A DNA stretch of 64,000 nucleotides, from assembly GCA_039030555.1 (NCBI GenBank), contig JBCCDY010000012.1, forward strand, positions 62,001 to 126,000. The letters are read 5' to 3'. Origin of the DNA: JBCCDY01 sp039030555. GTDB lineage: Bacteria; Bacteroidota; Bacteroidia; Cytophagales; Cyclobacteriaceae. Both the position numbers and the translations under genes were made by a program. The notes under the pieces are model-generated. The model saw nothing but the letters and a program-made list of their open reading frames with translations, searched no databases and was not told where the DNA came from. How positions within the stretch are numbered: the stretch's first letter is position 1; each line of letters starts with the position of its first letter. Below, in pieces: positions 54,673 to 63,125 of the stretch.

Positions 54673-55905
54673 TTACTCCGTTACGTTAAACTGAACAATA
54701 TGCTGTGGTGTTCCTGCTGTAAAGGTTATGGCTTTTACAACCTCCTCATTTTGAGGATTATAGGTGTAATAGGCTTGCTCTGTATTGTTACTAACCACGG
54801 AATAAACAAGTTCATTAATAATAAAAGGCCCGCTTATGCTGTTAAATGAACTCCCCGGGATACCTGGAATCCTAGTTATAGAACCTGTATTCACATCAAT
54901 TTCATGCAAATAAATATCCTCTTCTTCGAGATTGCTAAAGTCCGGGGTTGTTGGGTTTGCTTTAAGCCTTACAAATAACTTATCGTCAACAGCAATAGGT
55001 CCACCTACCAAAAAAGCTCCACCTCCAACAAATTCATTAACATTGATATCGAAATTTTCATCTAAATTAATCTCCCCACTATTAAATCTTAATATCCTTC
55101 CATTCAATTCGTCTCCTACAAATCCCCAAAAAGTGGAGATATAAAGTGCATCATTAGGAGCTATATGTGCCATATTCAAGTTTTTTATGTCGAATCCATA
55201 CGTTCCGAATTTGGGATAAATGCTAAAGTTTTCAATTTCTTGAGTATCAAGGTCAATAACAGCAAAAAATGCGGAATCATAAACATGGATTCCATTCACA
55301 TCATTATAAAATACTTGTGTATAAAGCTTCCTTTCCCGCTCTACCATAAAACCACCTATCCGAACGCTTTCAACTTCATCATTATCGAAAAGGTCAATTT
55401 CTTCTGAAAGATCGATCGCTCCAGTCCGCTGCATGGTTTCAGGGTTGAAGGTTTGAAGAGATTTCTCGCCAAGTTCTCCGTCCCAGTAATAGCCCTCGTT
55501 TTCGTTCACGATTTCGAACATCATTCGAAATATACCGGTGAAAATAAATCCCTCATCTCTAGTAGATCCATCGGCATTCAGAGAGAATTTTTGTATTCCA
55601 CCATCTCCGGCGGAGTTAAATACGTGATAGAATGAATTGCCAAAACCAGTACCAGCCTCCCTAATCTGAGACACCTGCCTTGCATTGGTAAAGGAGCCTG
55701 GATCAATAGTCCCGCTCGGAACAGAATCAAACGGTATGATCAGTCCGGCACTTGTAGCAGGATCAGTAGTTATAAACAGTGCAAAATTGGAAGCAACATC
55801 GTCGGAAAGAGGGCCTGGTGTATCATCACTGCTGCATGAGAAAAAGAGGCCAAACCCCAAAATAGGGATTAAAACAAAAAGTATATAGTGTAATCTGTTT
55901 GTCAT
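54673..55905 (-). CDS. DUF4374-like lipoprotein
   Basis: Protein of 410 residues with a lipoprotein signal ending FGLFFSC and a beta-propeller-like body. Blades are visible as repeated G-x-x-x-F turns, e.g. GFGNSFYHVFNSAGDGGIQK and MNLNMAHIAPND-like spacing, as in DUF4374 proteins found with siderophore receptors. It lacks the two PKD repeats of its paralog. Fifteen bases after the receptor gene. Confidence 0.77.
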   Translation of the reverse strand: MTNRLHYILFVLIPILGFGLFFSCSSDDTPGPLSDDVASNFALFITTDPATSAGLIIPFDSVPSGTIDPGSFTNARQVSQIREAGTGFGNSFYHVFNSAGDGGIQKFSLNADGSTRDEGFIFTGIFRMMFEIVNENEGYYWDGELGEKSLQTFNPETMQRTGAIDLSEEIDLFDNDEVESVRIGGFMVERERKLYTQVFYNDVNGIHVYDSAFFAVIDLDTQEIENFSIYPKFGTYGFDIKNLNMAHIAPNDALYISTFWGFVGDELNGRILRFNSGEINLDENFDINVNEFVGGGAFLVGGPIAVDDKLFVRLKANPTTPDFSNLEEEDIYLHEIDVNTGSITRIPGIPGSSFNSISGPFIINELVYSVVSNNTEQAYYTYNPQNEEVVKAITFTAGTPQHIVQFNVTE

Positions 55906-55920
55906 CGTAGTAGAATTGAA

Positions 55921-58302
55921 TTAGTTTAATTGATATCTTATTTTAAATCTGTAGTTAGTTCCTGGTCTTTGTACTCTGAACCGATCGAAAACCTCCGAAT
56001 TCAGAACATTATTTAACTCTGCATTTAGCCAGATGGGTAATTTCTCAAAACGATAGGTAATCCCTGCGTCAACCACATGTTGTGAAGGAATAATTAAATC
56101 TGTTATGTTTCCTACCGATCCGAAAATTGATGGCTCCTGCGATTGACTTACGCTCTCCAGAAGATATTTTTCCGTAAAACCGTAATTCGTATAGAACTGC
56201 CATTCTCCAGAGAGATCAAGAAGGTTTTTCTTCCGATATCTCAAATGGAAATTGGTGAAGAAATAAGGTGTATTTGGTTGACGGGCACCGTCCAAAAGCA
56301 AATTGGATACATCCTGAATGTTCACCCTTCTAATATCCTGATAGGTGATTGCTGAAGTAAAGTTCAGATTTTTAACGATTTCGCCGTTTATGCCAAACTC
56401 TGCACCAATAGATCTGGCGTCATCCTGATTTCTGTACTGGGAAGTAACCAAACCAGGAATAAGAAAAATGTTATCATTGATATAGCGGTAAAATGTATTT
56501 AAATCCAGCCAGTACCTGTTTGATTTACCCAGATTAGCGTATAGTCCGAGATTGATGTTGTGGCTCGTTTCAGGGGTAAGCTCAGGGTTAGCAAGAATAA
56601 ACTCACTTGGATTTCCTAAGTACTCTTCAGAATCGGGAATACGAGTGGCAAGTTCATAAGACAGTCTTAAATATCTCCTATCGTTAAAGCTGTACTTGAA
56701 TGAAGACGCGGCGCCATAATTTACATTAGAAAAATCGAGTACTTCTCCGTCAAAAGAAAACGGTATTACTGAAGAAGTAAACAGCTCATATCTTTTCACA
56801 GCTATTTCACTTCTAAGACGATCTCCTAAAAAAGACGATGACACACCAAAGCCGCTTATATTTCTTCTATAAGTAGCTGTTAGGGAAAGCGGATCAACAT
56901 CAGAATTTGGTAAGGTTGGGGCTCTCGGATCACTTCCATTTCTTTTTTCAGATATAATATTATGATTGAAATAAATCTGGTGTTTTTCGTTCAAATCATA
57001 AGTCAGATACATACGACCAGTCCACGTTTTAAAAATCAAGTCTTGATTACTACCTGTCTCCGATATTTCACCGCCAATACCCTCAAATTCCCTTTCCCGT
57101 TCCCCAAACCAATTGTAGCGAACATTTACAGTATCTATAAATTGAGTATTTCTATTACTGTAAGCTCCGAATAAATCAACCGAGATTCGATCGAAACTTT
57201 TCTGGTATCGGCTTGAGCCTATATAGGTCCTTTCGGTACTGAATGCTTCTCCATAAGGTATGGAAAGCAATATATTATTTTGATTATCCTGTTCGAGATC
57301 AAAAAATGAACCATTAACGTACCACGAATCAGCGAATTTAGTATCTACAATTCCCAGCTTCAATTCGGAATATATTGTTGAAATTTCATCATGAAACCGC
57401 TCTACTTCTCTTAAAACCTGATTACGATTTTCATCAACCACAGGTACTTCCAGCCTGTAGTTATTGTCAGAAGAAACATAATAAGAAGAAACACTTGCAA
57501 AAAGAGGTGTTTTAGGAATAACAAAAGTGCCGTTCAGATTGAACTGATGCGTATTGAAGGAGCCAAAACTATACGAAGCCCCAAGGTTGTTACGAATATT
57601 CTGATCTGTAATAAAATTGACTCCCCCACCCAACGCATCCGCTCCCAGTTTAACAGGTAATACTCCTTTATAAATTTCAATATTGGAAAGCTGGTCAACA
57701 GGAATGAGACTAAGATCAAATGCTCTTCCAAGATAATCGAGTGGTATACCGTCTTTGAAGAAACGAATGGCATTACCTTGTAAACCATTAATATTTATAG
57801 TGGTGGCACTGCCGACTCCTCCCGCCTGGCGTACCTTTACCCCGGAAGTTTGATTAATAATCTGCGGAAGGCTGATGGATTGGGCCTGAAGTTTCTTTGT
57901 ATTGATCACTTCAACTTTTATAGGTTGCTCTCTTTTTTCCTGTTCGATTGATTTCCCTATAACAAGAACTTCCTCTAAATGAGTATTCTCCTCTTCCATT
58001 TCTATGTTCATATCATAAAGCTCACCTCTCTTGATAGAGATGGAATGCTCAATGGTAGAATAGCCAACACCAGATATTACCAAGACAAAAGTACCTTCAT
58101 CAAGTCCACCCAATTCAAATTCACCATTGAAATCTGTAGCAACACCTTTTGAAGTACCTTTTAGCATGATTGTAATTCCTGGAAGTACATCTCCATCTTC
58201 ATTACTGACGCGTCCTTTTATAATTTCATTTCCAGTTTCAACACCTAGCACAAAACTAAGTGTAGCTAATGTTATGCAAATATTAAGTAAAAATGATCCC
58301 AT
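55921..58302 (-). CDS. TonB-dependent receptor (iron/siderophore), paralog
   Basis: Receptor of 793 residues. Signal MGSFLLNICITLATLSFVLG, carboxypeptidase-regulatory-like domain (VSNEDGDVLPGITIMLKGTS), plug with IINQTSGVKVRQAGGVGSAT and EIYKGVLPVKLGADALGGG, barrel ending NYRFKIRYQLN. Same family as 49793, but the mature parts have diverged strongly, so the ligands may differ. It opens the third operon behind promoter 4. Confidence 0.92.
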   Translation of the reverse strand: MGSFLLNICITLATLSFVLGVETGNEIIKGRVSNEDGDVLPGITIMLKGTSKGVATDFNGEFELGGLDEGTFVLVISGVGYSTIEHSISIKRGELYDMNIEMEEENTHLEEVLVIGKSIEQEKREQPIKVEVINTKKLQAQSISLPQIINQTSGVKVRQAGGVGSATTININGLQGNAIRFFKDGIPLDYLGRAFDLSLIPVDQLSNIEIYKGVLPVKLGADALGGGVNFITDQNIRNNLGASYSFGSFNTHQFNLNGTFVIPKTPLFASVSSYYVSSDNNYRLEVPVVDENRNQVLREVERFHDEISTIYSELKLGIVDTKFADSWYVNGSFFDLEQDNQNNILLSIPYGEAFSTERTYIGSSRYQKSFDRISVDLFGAYSNRNTQFIDTVNVRYNWFGEREREFEGIGGEISETGSNQDLIFKTWTGRMYLTYDLNEKHQIYFNHNIISEKRNGSDPRAPTLPNSDVDPLSLTATYRRNISGFGVSSSFLGDRLRSEIAVKRYELFTSSVIPFSFDGEVLDFSNVNYGAASSFKYSFNDRRYLRLSYELATRIPDSEEYLGNPSEFILANPELTPETSHNINLGLYANLGKSNRYWLDLNTFYRYINDNIFLIPGLVTSQYRNQDDARSIGAEFGINGEIVKNLNFTSAITYQDIRRVNIQDVSNLLLDGARQPNTPYFFTNFHLRYRKKNLLDLSGEWQFYTNYGFTEKYLLESVSQSQEPSIFGSVGNITDLIIPSQHVVDAGITYRFEKLPIWLNAELNNVLNSEVFDRFRVQRPGTNYRFKIRYQLN

Positions 58303-58327
58303 CTTTATTTAGACTAATTCTAAACAG
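58252..58327 (-). repeat. Near-identical leader repeat, copy B
   Basis: Partner of 52130-52205: 75 of 76 bases are equal from the signal-peptide codons to the Fur-like box. Confidence 0.9.
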
Positions 58328-58421
58328 CGACAAAGTAAGTGTTGAAAAATATGTGATCCAATCACCATATTGGTGAAATTTATACTCCTATAGTTAGGTA
58401 TAATTCCCTATCTCTAGTGAT
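58307..58421 (-). promoter_or_regulatory. Iron promoter 4: Fur box plus triple palindrome
   Basis: Drives the operon 58302-52303. Fur-like box 58307-58325; -7 box TTACTTTG (58331-58338), TTG 20 bases up. Element 1 is the perfect palindrome TCACCATATTGGTGA (58362-58376), element 2 CCTATAGTTAGG (58387-58398), element 3 is half-decayed (58403-58421, CTA-N4-TAGTGAT). Element 3 includes the stop codon of the 62-residue gene upstream. Confidence 0.72.
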
Positions 58422-58602
58422 CAAATTTTTTCTCCTTTTTAGGTAATAAACGGTTCGATATCTGTTTAGCTAAATGGGGACATCCTGTTTGCTCTATCCA
58501 TTTTTTATATAACTCCGGCTTTACTTCCTGTGTATTCTGTAGTTCGAATTTTGCTAAGGGCAGCAGTAAGTGGTCAAAATCTTTAGTACTAACCATAATC
58601 AC
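58414..58602 (-). CDS. 62-residue protein, unknown
   Basis: Small soluble protein with LLLPLAKFELQNTQEVKPEL, an EQTGCPHLAKQISN segment and a basic end (LPKKEKKFDH). It overlaps the stop of the 108-residue gene (ATGA at 58599-58602), so the two are coupled under promoter 5. I recognise no family. The C-P-H motif could bind metal. Confidence 0.55.
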   Translation of the reverse strand: MIMVSTKDFDHLLLPLAKFELQNTQEVKPELYKKWIEQTGCPHLAKQISNRLLPKKEKKFDH

Positions 58603-58925
58603 TGCTTTACAATTTGATATGCTTCTGACATGACAAGTGCCTGACCAATAAGATCCGTTAGTTTCGTTGCGTCATCCTGAGTTAAACAAAAGCCGACATT
58701 TACTTTTGGATTCTTGAGTAATGCATGCCCTTTCCCTAATAGGTCATAATGGAAGTCAGCCGTTTTAAGATTGTCCAAAATACACTTGTATTGTTTGAAC
58801 TCTGGCTCTGTAAAGGAAGCGCAGCAATTATTAAATATCAAAGAGTATGTTCTACACCCGGAGCACCAGGTAATTTGGCAGTTATCTGTTTCGCTCAATA
58901 TAAGGTGATTACTTATGTCGCACAT
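58599..58925 (-). CDS. Cys-rich small protein, DUF6686-like
   Basis: Protein of 108 residues, no signal peptide. It starts MCDISNHLI and has a C-x-x-C with ITWCSGCRTYSLIFNNCCAS, then FTEPEFKQYK, the layout of DUF6686 proteins of Bacteroidota. The second half has FCLTQDDATKLTDLI. Its promoter carries a Fur box, so it belongs to the iron response. Possibly a metal or Fe-S binding protein; no activity known to me. Confidence 0.65.
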   Translation of the reverse strand: MCDISNHLILSETDNCQITWCSGCRTYSLIFNNCCASFTEPEFKQYKCILDNLKTADFHYDLLGKGHALLKNPKVNVGFCLTQDDATKLTDLIGQALVMSEAYQIVKQ

Positions 58926-59080
58926 ATTCGTTATTTAAGTGATCATTTATTCATTTTGGTACCCCACTGAGTCCCGACAATAGCCGGAACTCATGAGGAT
59001 TTAAAGGTGACCTAATTGTTTAAAGTATGAGGTCGTTCCAGCATCAGCTAAATATTCAATTCAACAAAAACTAATTATTT
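58926..59080 (-). promoter_or_regulatory. Structured 5' leader before the Cys-rich gene
   Basis: Unlike the other promoters of this set, promoter 5 has about 155 bases between Fur box and start codon. The leader holds a hairpin at 58969-58992 (GAGTTCCG and CGGGACTC arms on the minus strand, one G-T pair, 8-base loop). No T-run follows, so it is not a clear terminator. It may be a control element or encode a small RNA. Confidence 0.4.
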
Positions 59081-59210
59081 ATTTAGACTGATTCTAAACA
59101 GTTGTAAAGTAAAGCGATCAATCTAATTCGGTCAATCGCTATTCTGGTGATTTTTGGTGTACTCTATTGGTAAGTATTCAATCACTATTTCTAGTGATTG
59201 AATACTTACC
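59081..59210 (-). promoter_or_regulatory. Iron promoter 5: Fur box plus upstream palindromes
   Basis: Fur-like box 59081-59099; -7 box TTACTTTA (59105-59112), TTG 20 bases up. Element 1 TCGCTATTCTGGTGA (59136-59150). Element 2 is decayed (CTCTATTGGTAAG, 59162-59174). Element 3 is enlarged into a perfect 19+4+19 palindrome (59169-59210) around the same CACTA-N4-TAGTG core. It may also serve as an end signal for the phosphorylase gene upstream, although it lacks a T-run. Confidence 0.68.
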
Positions 59211-59261
59211 AGCCCAGATTTTAGGCCTAGTGAGTTTCAGAAACTAATTCAATGGAATTTA

Positions 59262-60902
59262 TTAGGAGTACATCTTTTCGTAATACTCTTTAGCCATACG
59301 CTTCGCCACATAAGCTTTATCGACGTCCTTGGCTGCTCTCCAGGACATTTTTACCCAATCTTCAGGACGATCATAATACAATGGCATAGCTTCTTCTTTC
59401 AAGAGCCTTAGTAGATGCTTTCTATCGTGTTCATCTACTTCATGATCAGGAGCAGAAGGATCTGGTTCAGGCACATAAAAGCCGTTCTTTCCATCCTTGG
59501 CAAATTCTTTAATCCAGCCATCATTGGTAGACACATTAATGGAACCATTCATACTGGCGGTCATTCCACTGGTACCACTGGCTTCCAATGGTATCCGTGG
59601 ATTATTTAGCCATACGTCACTACCTTTTTTCAGCAAGGCTGACAAGCCTAATTCATAGCCTGTAAGTACAGCCACTTTAGCCCATGGACGTGTCAAATGA
59701 ACCAAATGGTTGAACATATTGATGGCCTTATAGTCAAATGGATAAGGTTTCCCTGCCCAAATAAACTGGATTGGATAATACTCATTTTGCAGGATTTCCA
59801 TGAACTCCTGGTTGTTTCGTAAGATCAAGTCAACCCTTTTATAATCTGCAAATCTCCTGGCCCAAACCACGGTCAGCACGTCCGGATCGAAATGCTTACC
59901 GCATTGGTCAGCCACCACGTCGAACAGTTGTTTTTTCAGACCTTTCTTCCTGGAGACGTAGGTCTCTACATCTTTTGCCTGAGCGGCTGTATCCAGAACT
60001 TCATCCGTCCAATACTTTCTATTTTGAGCATTTGTAATTCCTTCAATCTCAGAAACATTTTCAAACTCCCCCCACATCTCATTGGCTACCTCCTGGTGTT
60101 TGGATGAAACTGCATTGGCCTTTTTTGATATCCTCAATAAGGCCAGCGTATGGTTAAGCCTTCCGTTTAAATTTCCAACTAGTTTTTCAACTTCAGTAAT
60201 CTCCAAGCCACTAAAAAAGCTCATGTCTTGAAGAAGTTTAAGATCGTTCTCCTCATTTCCTGCTTTTACCGGAGTATGTGTTGTGAAAACAGTTTTCTCT
60301 TTAAGCTTTTTAAGGTCCTTTTCTTTTGAATGCAAGTAAAAGGCCGCCGGTAGTGCATGCGCTTCATTGAAATGATGGATATCTACTTCATGGTTTAAAG
60401 CTTCCAATAACTTCACCCCTCCTACTCCCAAAATAATGTACTGCGCGATCCGGGCTGAAAGGTTATTGTCGTATAAACGTTCGGTGATCGTATGTGCTAA
60501 ATGATCATTTTCAGGATGGTTCGTAGAAAGAAGATAAATGGGTGCTGTTCCAAATACTTCAGGTGCCAAGTAAAAAGCTTTCACTTTCACCGGGCTATTA
60601 TGAACGGTCACTTCAAATTCAATATCCGTTTCTTGCAAAAAGGAATAGTGCTTTTCCTGGAATAGCGTACCCATATTACCATTCGGCTCCCGAACCTGAT
60701 CGTAGTATCCGTATTTCCATAACATCCCAATACCGATCACATTTTGCTTCAATTCATAAGCACTTCGCATATGCGAACCAGCCAAAAAACCTAAACCTCC
60801 GGAGTAGATCTTTAGTGACTGGTCAATAGCAAACTCCATAGAAAAATAGGCTACTGACTTACTATAACTTTTGCTGACCGGGTAAGGATGTTTGAAACTC
60901 AT
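59262..60902 (-). CDS. Alpha-glucan phosphorylase-like protein lacking the PLP lysine
   Basis: Protein of 546 residues in the short glycogen-phosphorylase family (GT35-related). It has ARRFADYKRVDLIL, FIWAGKPYPFDYKAINMFNH, and the nucleotide/active-site loop EASGTSGMTASMNGS. In true phosphorylases the last motif carries the Lys that binds pyridoxal phosphate (GTxxMK); here Thr448 stands at that place. Bacteroidota homologs often share this. So it may bind glucan without normal phosphorolysis, or act as a different transferase. Single gene. Confidence 0.75.
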   Translation of the reverse strand: MSFKHPYPVSKSYSKSVAYFSMEFAIDQSLKIYSGGLGFLAGSHMRSAYELKQNVIGIGMLWKYGYYDQVREPNGNMGTLFQEKHYSFLQETDIEFEVTVHNSPVKVKAFYLAPEVFGTAPIYLLSTNHPENDHLAHTITERLYDNNLSARIAQYIILGVGGVKLLEALNHEVDIHHFNEAHALPAAFYLHSKEKDLKKLKEKTVFTTHTPVKAGNEENDLKLLQDMSFFSGLEITEVEKLVGNLNGRLNHTLALLRISKKANAVSSKHQEVANEMWGEFENVSEIEGITNAQNRKYWTDEVLDTAAQAKDVETYVSRKKGLKKQLFDVVADQCGKHFDPDVLTVVWARRFADYKRVDLILRNNQEFMEILQNEYYPIQFIWAGKPYPFDYKAINMFNHLVHLTRPWAKVAVLTGYELGLSALLKKGSDVWLNNPRIPLEASGTSGMTASMNGSINVSTNDGWIKEFAKDGKNGFYVPEPDPSAPDHEVDEHDRKHLLRLLKEEAMPLYYDRPEDWVKMSWRAAKDVDKAYVAKRMAKEYYEKMYS

Positions 60903-61016
60903 TTTTTAGAAATTTGCACGAAATTAGGAAAAGAGTCATGACCTACAAGCCTGGTTTTACATCATCACGGTTTGCATACGTTTTCGGAGAATTAATACTT
61001 GAACTAATTTTAAAAT

Positions 61017-61604
61017 ATGGAGGTCTACAAAGGTTTTGGAACTACAAAAGCTTCTAGCAAAGAAGTGTGAAGATTATGGTTAGAAACCAATCATCAACAA
61101 TCCGGTTCAATCTGGTTAATTATCTATAAAAAGGACTCCGGAGTCACTTCCGTGACCTATGACGAAGCTGTAGACGAAGCGCTTTGTTTCGGCTGGGTGG
61201 ATAGCAAGCCCAATAAAAGGGATTATGAGAGTTATTACCAGTTTTTCTCACCACGAAACCCAAAAAGTAATTGGAGTAGAGTGAACAAAGAAAAAGTCGA
61301 AAGGCTTTTGAGTGAAAACAGGATGGCTCCTTCAGGCTTGAAAATGGTTGAAAAAGCTAAAGAAAATGGCTCTTGGGATGCTTTAAATGATGTGGAAAAT
61401 CTCATCCCTCCAAAAGAAATGGAGAAACTGTTAAAGCAGAACCCTAAAGCTGAAAACCATTGGAATGCTTTTCCTAAATCGGTAAAAAGAGGAATTCTAG
61501 AATGGATATTCAATGCCAAAAGGCAGGAAACCAAAATGAAGCGGATTGAAGAAACCGTAAGACTAGCCAAAGATAATAAAAGGGCTAACCGGTATAGGAA
61601 GTGA
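61017..61604 (+). pseudogene. ydeI: YdeI/OmpD-associated family gene with in-frame TGA
   Basis: The family protein is about 190 residues. From ATG 61017 the frame gives MEVYKGFGTTKASSKEV, then TGA at 61068-61070, then RLWLETNHQQSGSIWLIIYK, and continues without break to TGA 61604 (GWVDSKPNKRDYESYYQFFS, SNWSRVNKEKVERL). In homologs the stop position carries Trp (K-E-W-R-x-W-L), so TGG became TGA. The intact part from GTG 61152 lacks the first 45 residues. Most likely a recent pseudogene or a sequence error. Confidence 0.7.
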
Positions 61605-61633
61605 GTAAGTTTCTTATGAATAAGAATTAAGAG

Positions 61634-61731
61634 ATTCCGGTATATTTTCTTCCTTTTCTAAAGATCAAAAGAAAATAACCGGAATGACGGTCATAATTAA
61701 ACTCATGCGTCATTCCTGCACAGGCAGGAAT
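61634..61731. repeat. REP-like pair of palindromes
   Basis: Two hairpins: an imperfect long one at 61634-61685 (ATTCCGGT/ACCGGAAT ends with A/T-rich inner arms) and a perfect 8+4+8 one at 61712-61731 (ATTCCTGC/GCAGGAAT). The CGTCATTCCTGC...GCAGGAATCC form is that of the small intergenic palindromic repeats found in many bacteria. It lies between convergent genes and may also end transcription. Confidence 0.65.
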
Positions 61732-61749
61732 CCCTGAAATTGCCGGTAA

Positions 61750-62694
61750 TTAGCGCTTTGCTAACTGAATATCACTTTTAAGGTGCAATTGGATTATATC
61801 TTTGATCTTGCCTTTAGTCTCTTCACTGTTATAGTTTTCAGCTCCTGCAACTTCATCTCCTAAAGCAAATAATCTCTGGAACATGATTTTTTCATCTACC
61901 TTGATATTAAAAGCAATGGTCTCTTTCATAGCGAACAATTCATCCCAAACGGCACGAACGTCAGCCCAGTAGACTTCGTTATCAGACCACCAGGTTTTAG
62001 CTAACTGACATTTAGATTCATCAATTTTCTCATACGTATTCCAGCCTTTTTCGCTAGCTAACAACTCGTCATCACTTCCTTCTCTAACGATCTTATCATT
62101 GTCTTGCTCATGGACCCAGCCATTATCTGTCAACTCCTGACGATTTCTTCTTTTCATGACATTGTAGTCACTCCTTTTGCTGAATTCCCTTCTTGGAAGC
62201 GGCGCATCCACTGTACTTTCCCAATAATGGCGACCATCAACATGCACCCAGGAAGCAGAACCTTCATATCTAGGACTATCATCTACCTGGTAAACTTTTT
62301 GAGTCCATTGACCAGTTACATCTGACTTATTAAGGCTCTCGTATTTCCACGTAGCTTCTTTATCGAACGCATAGATATCGGTGTTTTCATACAGCCAATC
62401 TTGTCTCCAGTGCTTAATGATCATAGAGTCGCCAATAATCAACAAATGCTGCAAAACGATCTTGTCCTTCTCTTGAACAACGGGATGAACATACTCAATA
62501 CCCCCGGAACGATAGTTTTTATGAAATTCATAATCCTTATCCGGCGCAAAGGTCTCTGCAAAATTAAAGGTCACTTCATAACAACCTGTTTGGCTCAAAA
62601 TAGCCTCTACATCCTGCTTTTTCTTTTTTTGTCCATAAGCCAGCCCTGAAACCAGGATCAAGCTCATTAATGTGATTTTTCTCATAAGTATCAT
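61750..62694 (-). CDS. DUF6607 exported protein
   Basis: Protein of 314 residues (or 311 from the inner ATG 62685). Signal peptide ends SGLAYGQ, followed by KKKKQD. The body has the family's CYEVTFNFAETFAPDKDYEF opening, a WRQDWLYENTDIYAFD block and RRNRQELTDNGWVHEQDNDK. DUF6607 is common next to haem or metal-uptake genes in Bacteroidota and has no known activity. TAATG overlap with the DoxX gene shows cotranscription. Confidence 0.85.
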   Translation of the reverse strand: MILMRKITLMSLILVSGLAYGQKKKKQDVEAILSQTGCYEVTFNFAETFAPDKDYEFHKNYRSGGIEYVHPVVQEKDKIVLQHLLIIGDSMIIKHWRQDWLYENTDIYAFDKEATWKYESLNKSDVTGQWTQKVYQVDDSPRYEGSASWVHVDGRHYWESTVDAPLPRREFSKRSDYNVMKRRNRQELTDNGWVHEQDNDKIVREGSDDELLASEKGWNTYEKIDESKCQLAKTWWSDNEVYWADVRAVWDELFAMKETIAFNIKVDEKIMFQRLFALGDEVAGAENYNSEETKGKIKDIIQLHLKSDIQLAKR

Positions 62695-63125
62695 TAGTAT
62701 ATGGTTTTAAAGTTTAGGAATACAGTTTTAAGTTTTTGATAATTGAAGCCGATCAGCACGAGGTTTCCGGCAAGGCATAATCCCGTCATAAGTAGTTCCC
62801 CAACATCGTGAGGTTCCAGAAAAACATGGAACAGGAAAATATTCAGGGTGATCGGTACCTGGATCACGGCACCGAGTAAAGCCAGATATTGACTGACCAA
62901 CATCACTCCGCAAGCAATCTCTGCGATACCAAGCATAGGCCAGAAATACTCCGTCTGTTTCATTCCACCGATAAACGCCCTGATCTTAAGCACATGAGCA
63001 GGAACCTCTACCGATGGATCACTTTTCGGTCTTTCTTTCGGGATAAATTTTTGAATACCACCGTAGATAAAAAGACCACCCAAAGCTATTCGAAGAACAA
63101 CTATGCCTATTTTAAGTGCACTCAT
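62694..63125 (-). CDS. DoxX-like membrane protein
   Basis: Protein of 143 residues with four hydrophobic helices, beginning IGIVVLRIALGGLFIYGGIQ and with MLGIAEIACGVMLVSQYLAL. DoxX-like proteins are found in many redox or uptake contexts; the role here is unknown. Its start overlaps the hmuY stop by four bases (63122-63125) and its stop overlaps the DUF6607 start, so the three genes are one operon. Confidence 0.82.
   Translation of the reverse strand: MSALKIGIVVLRIALGGLFIYGGIQKFIPKERPKSDPSVEVPAHVLKIRAFIGGMKQTEYFWPMLGIAEIACGVMLVSQYLALLGAVIQVPITLNIFLFHVFLEPHDVGELLMTGLCLAGNLVLIGFNYQKLKTVFLNFKTIY

Noticed and set aside
59169..59210. Intrinsic terminator of the phosphorylase gene
   Set aside because: The stem is perfect but AT-rich and no T-run follows on the minus strand. 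Its core matches element 3 of the other iron promoters.
6565..61070. TGA read as tryptophan in this organism
   Set aside because: Only two genes have internal TGA. Many intact genes end in TGA, and TGG is used for Trp throughout.
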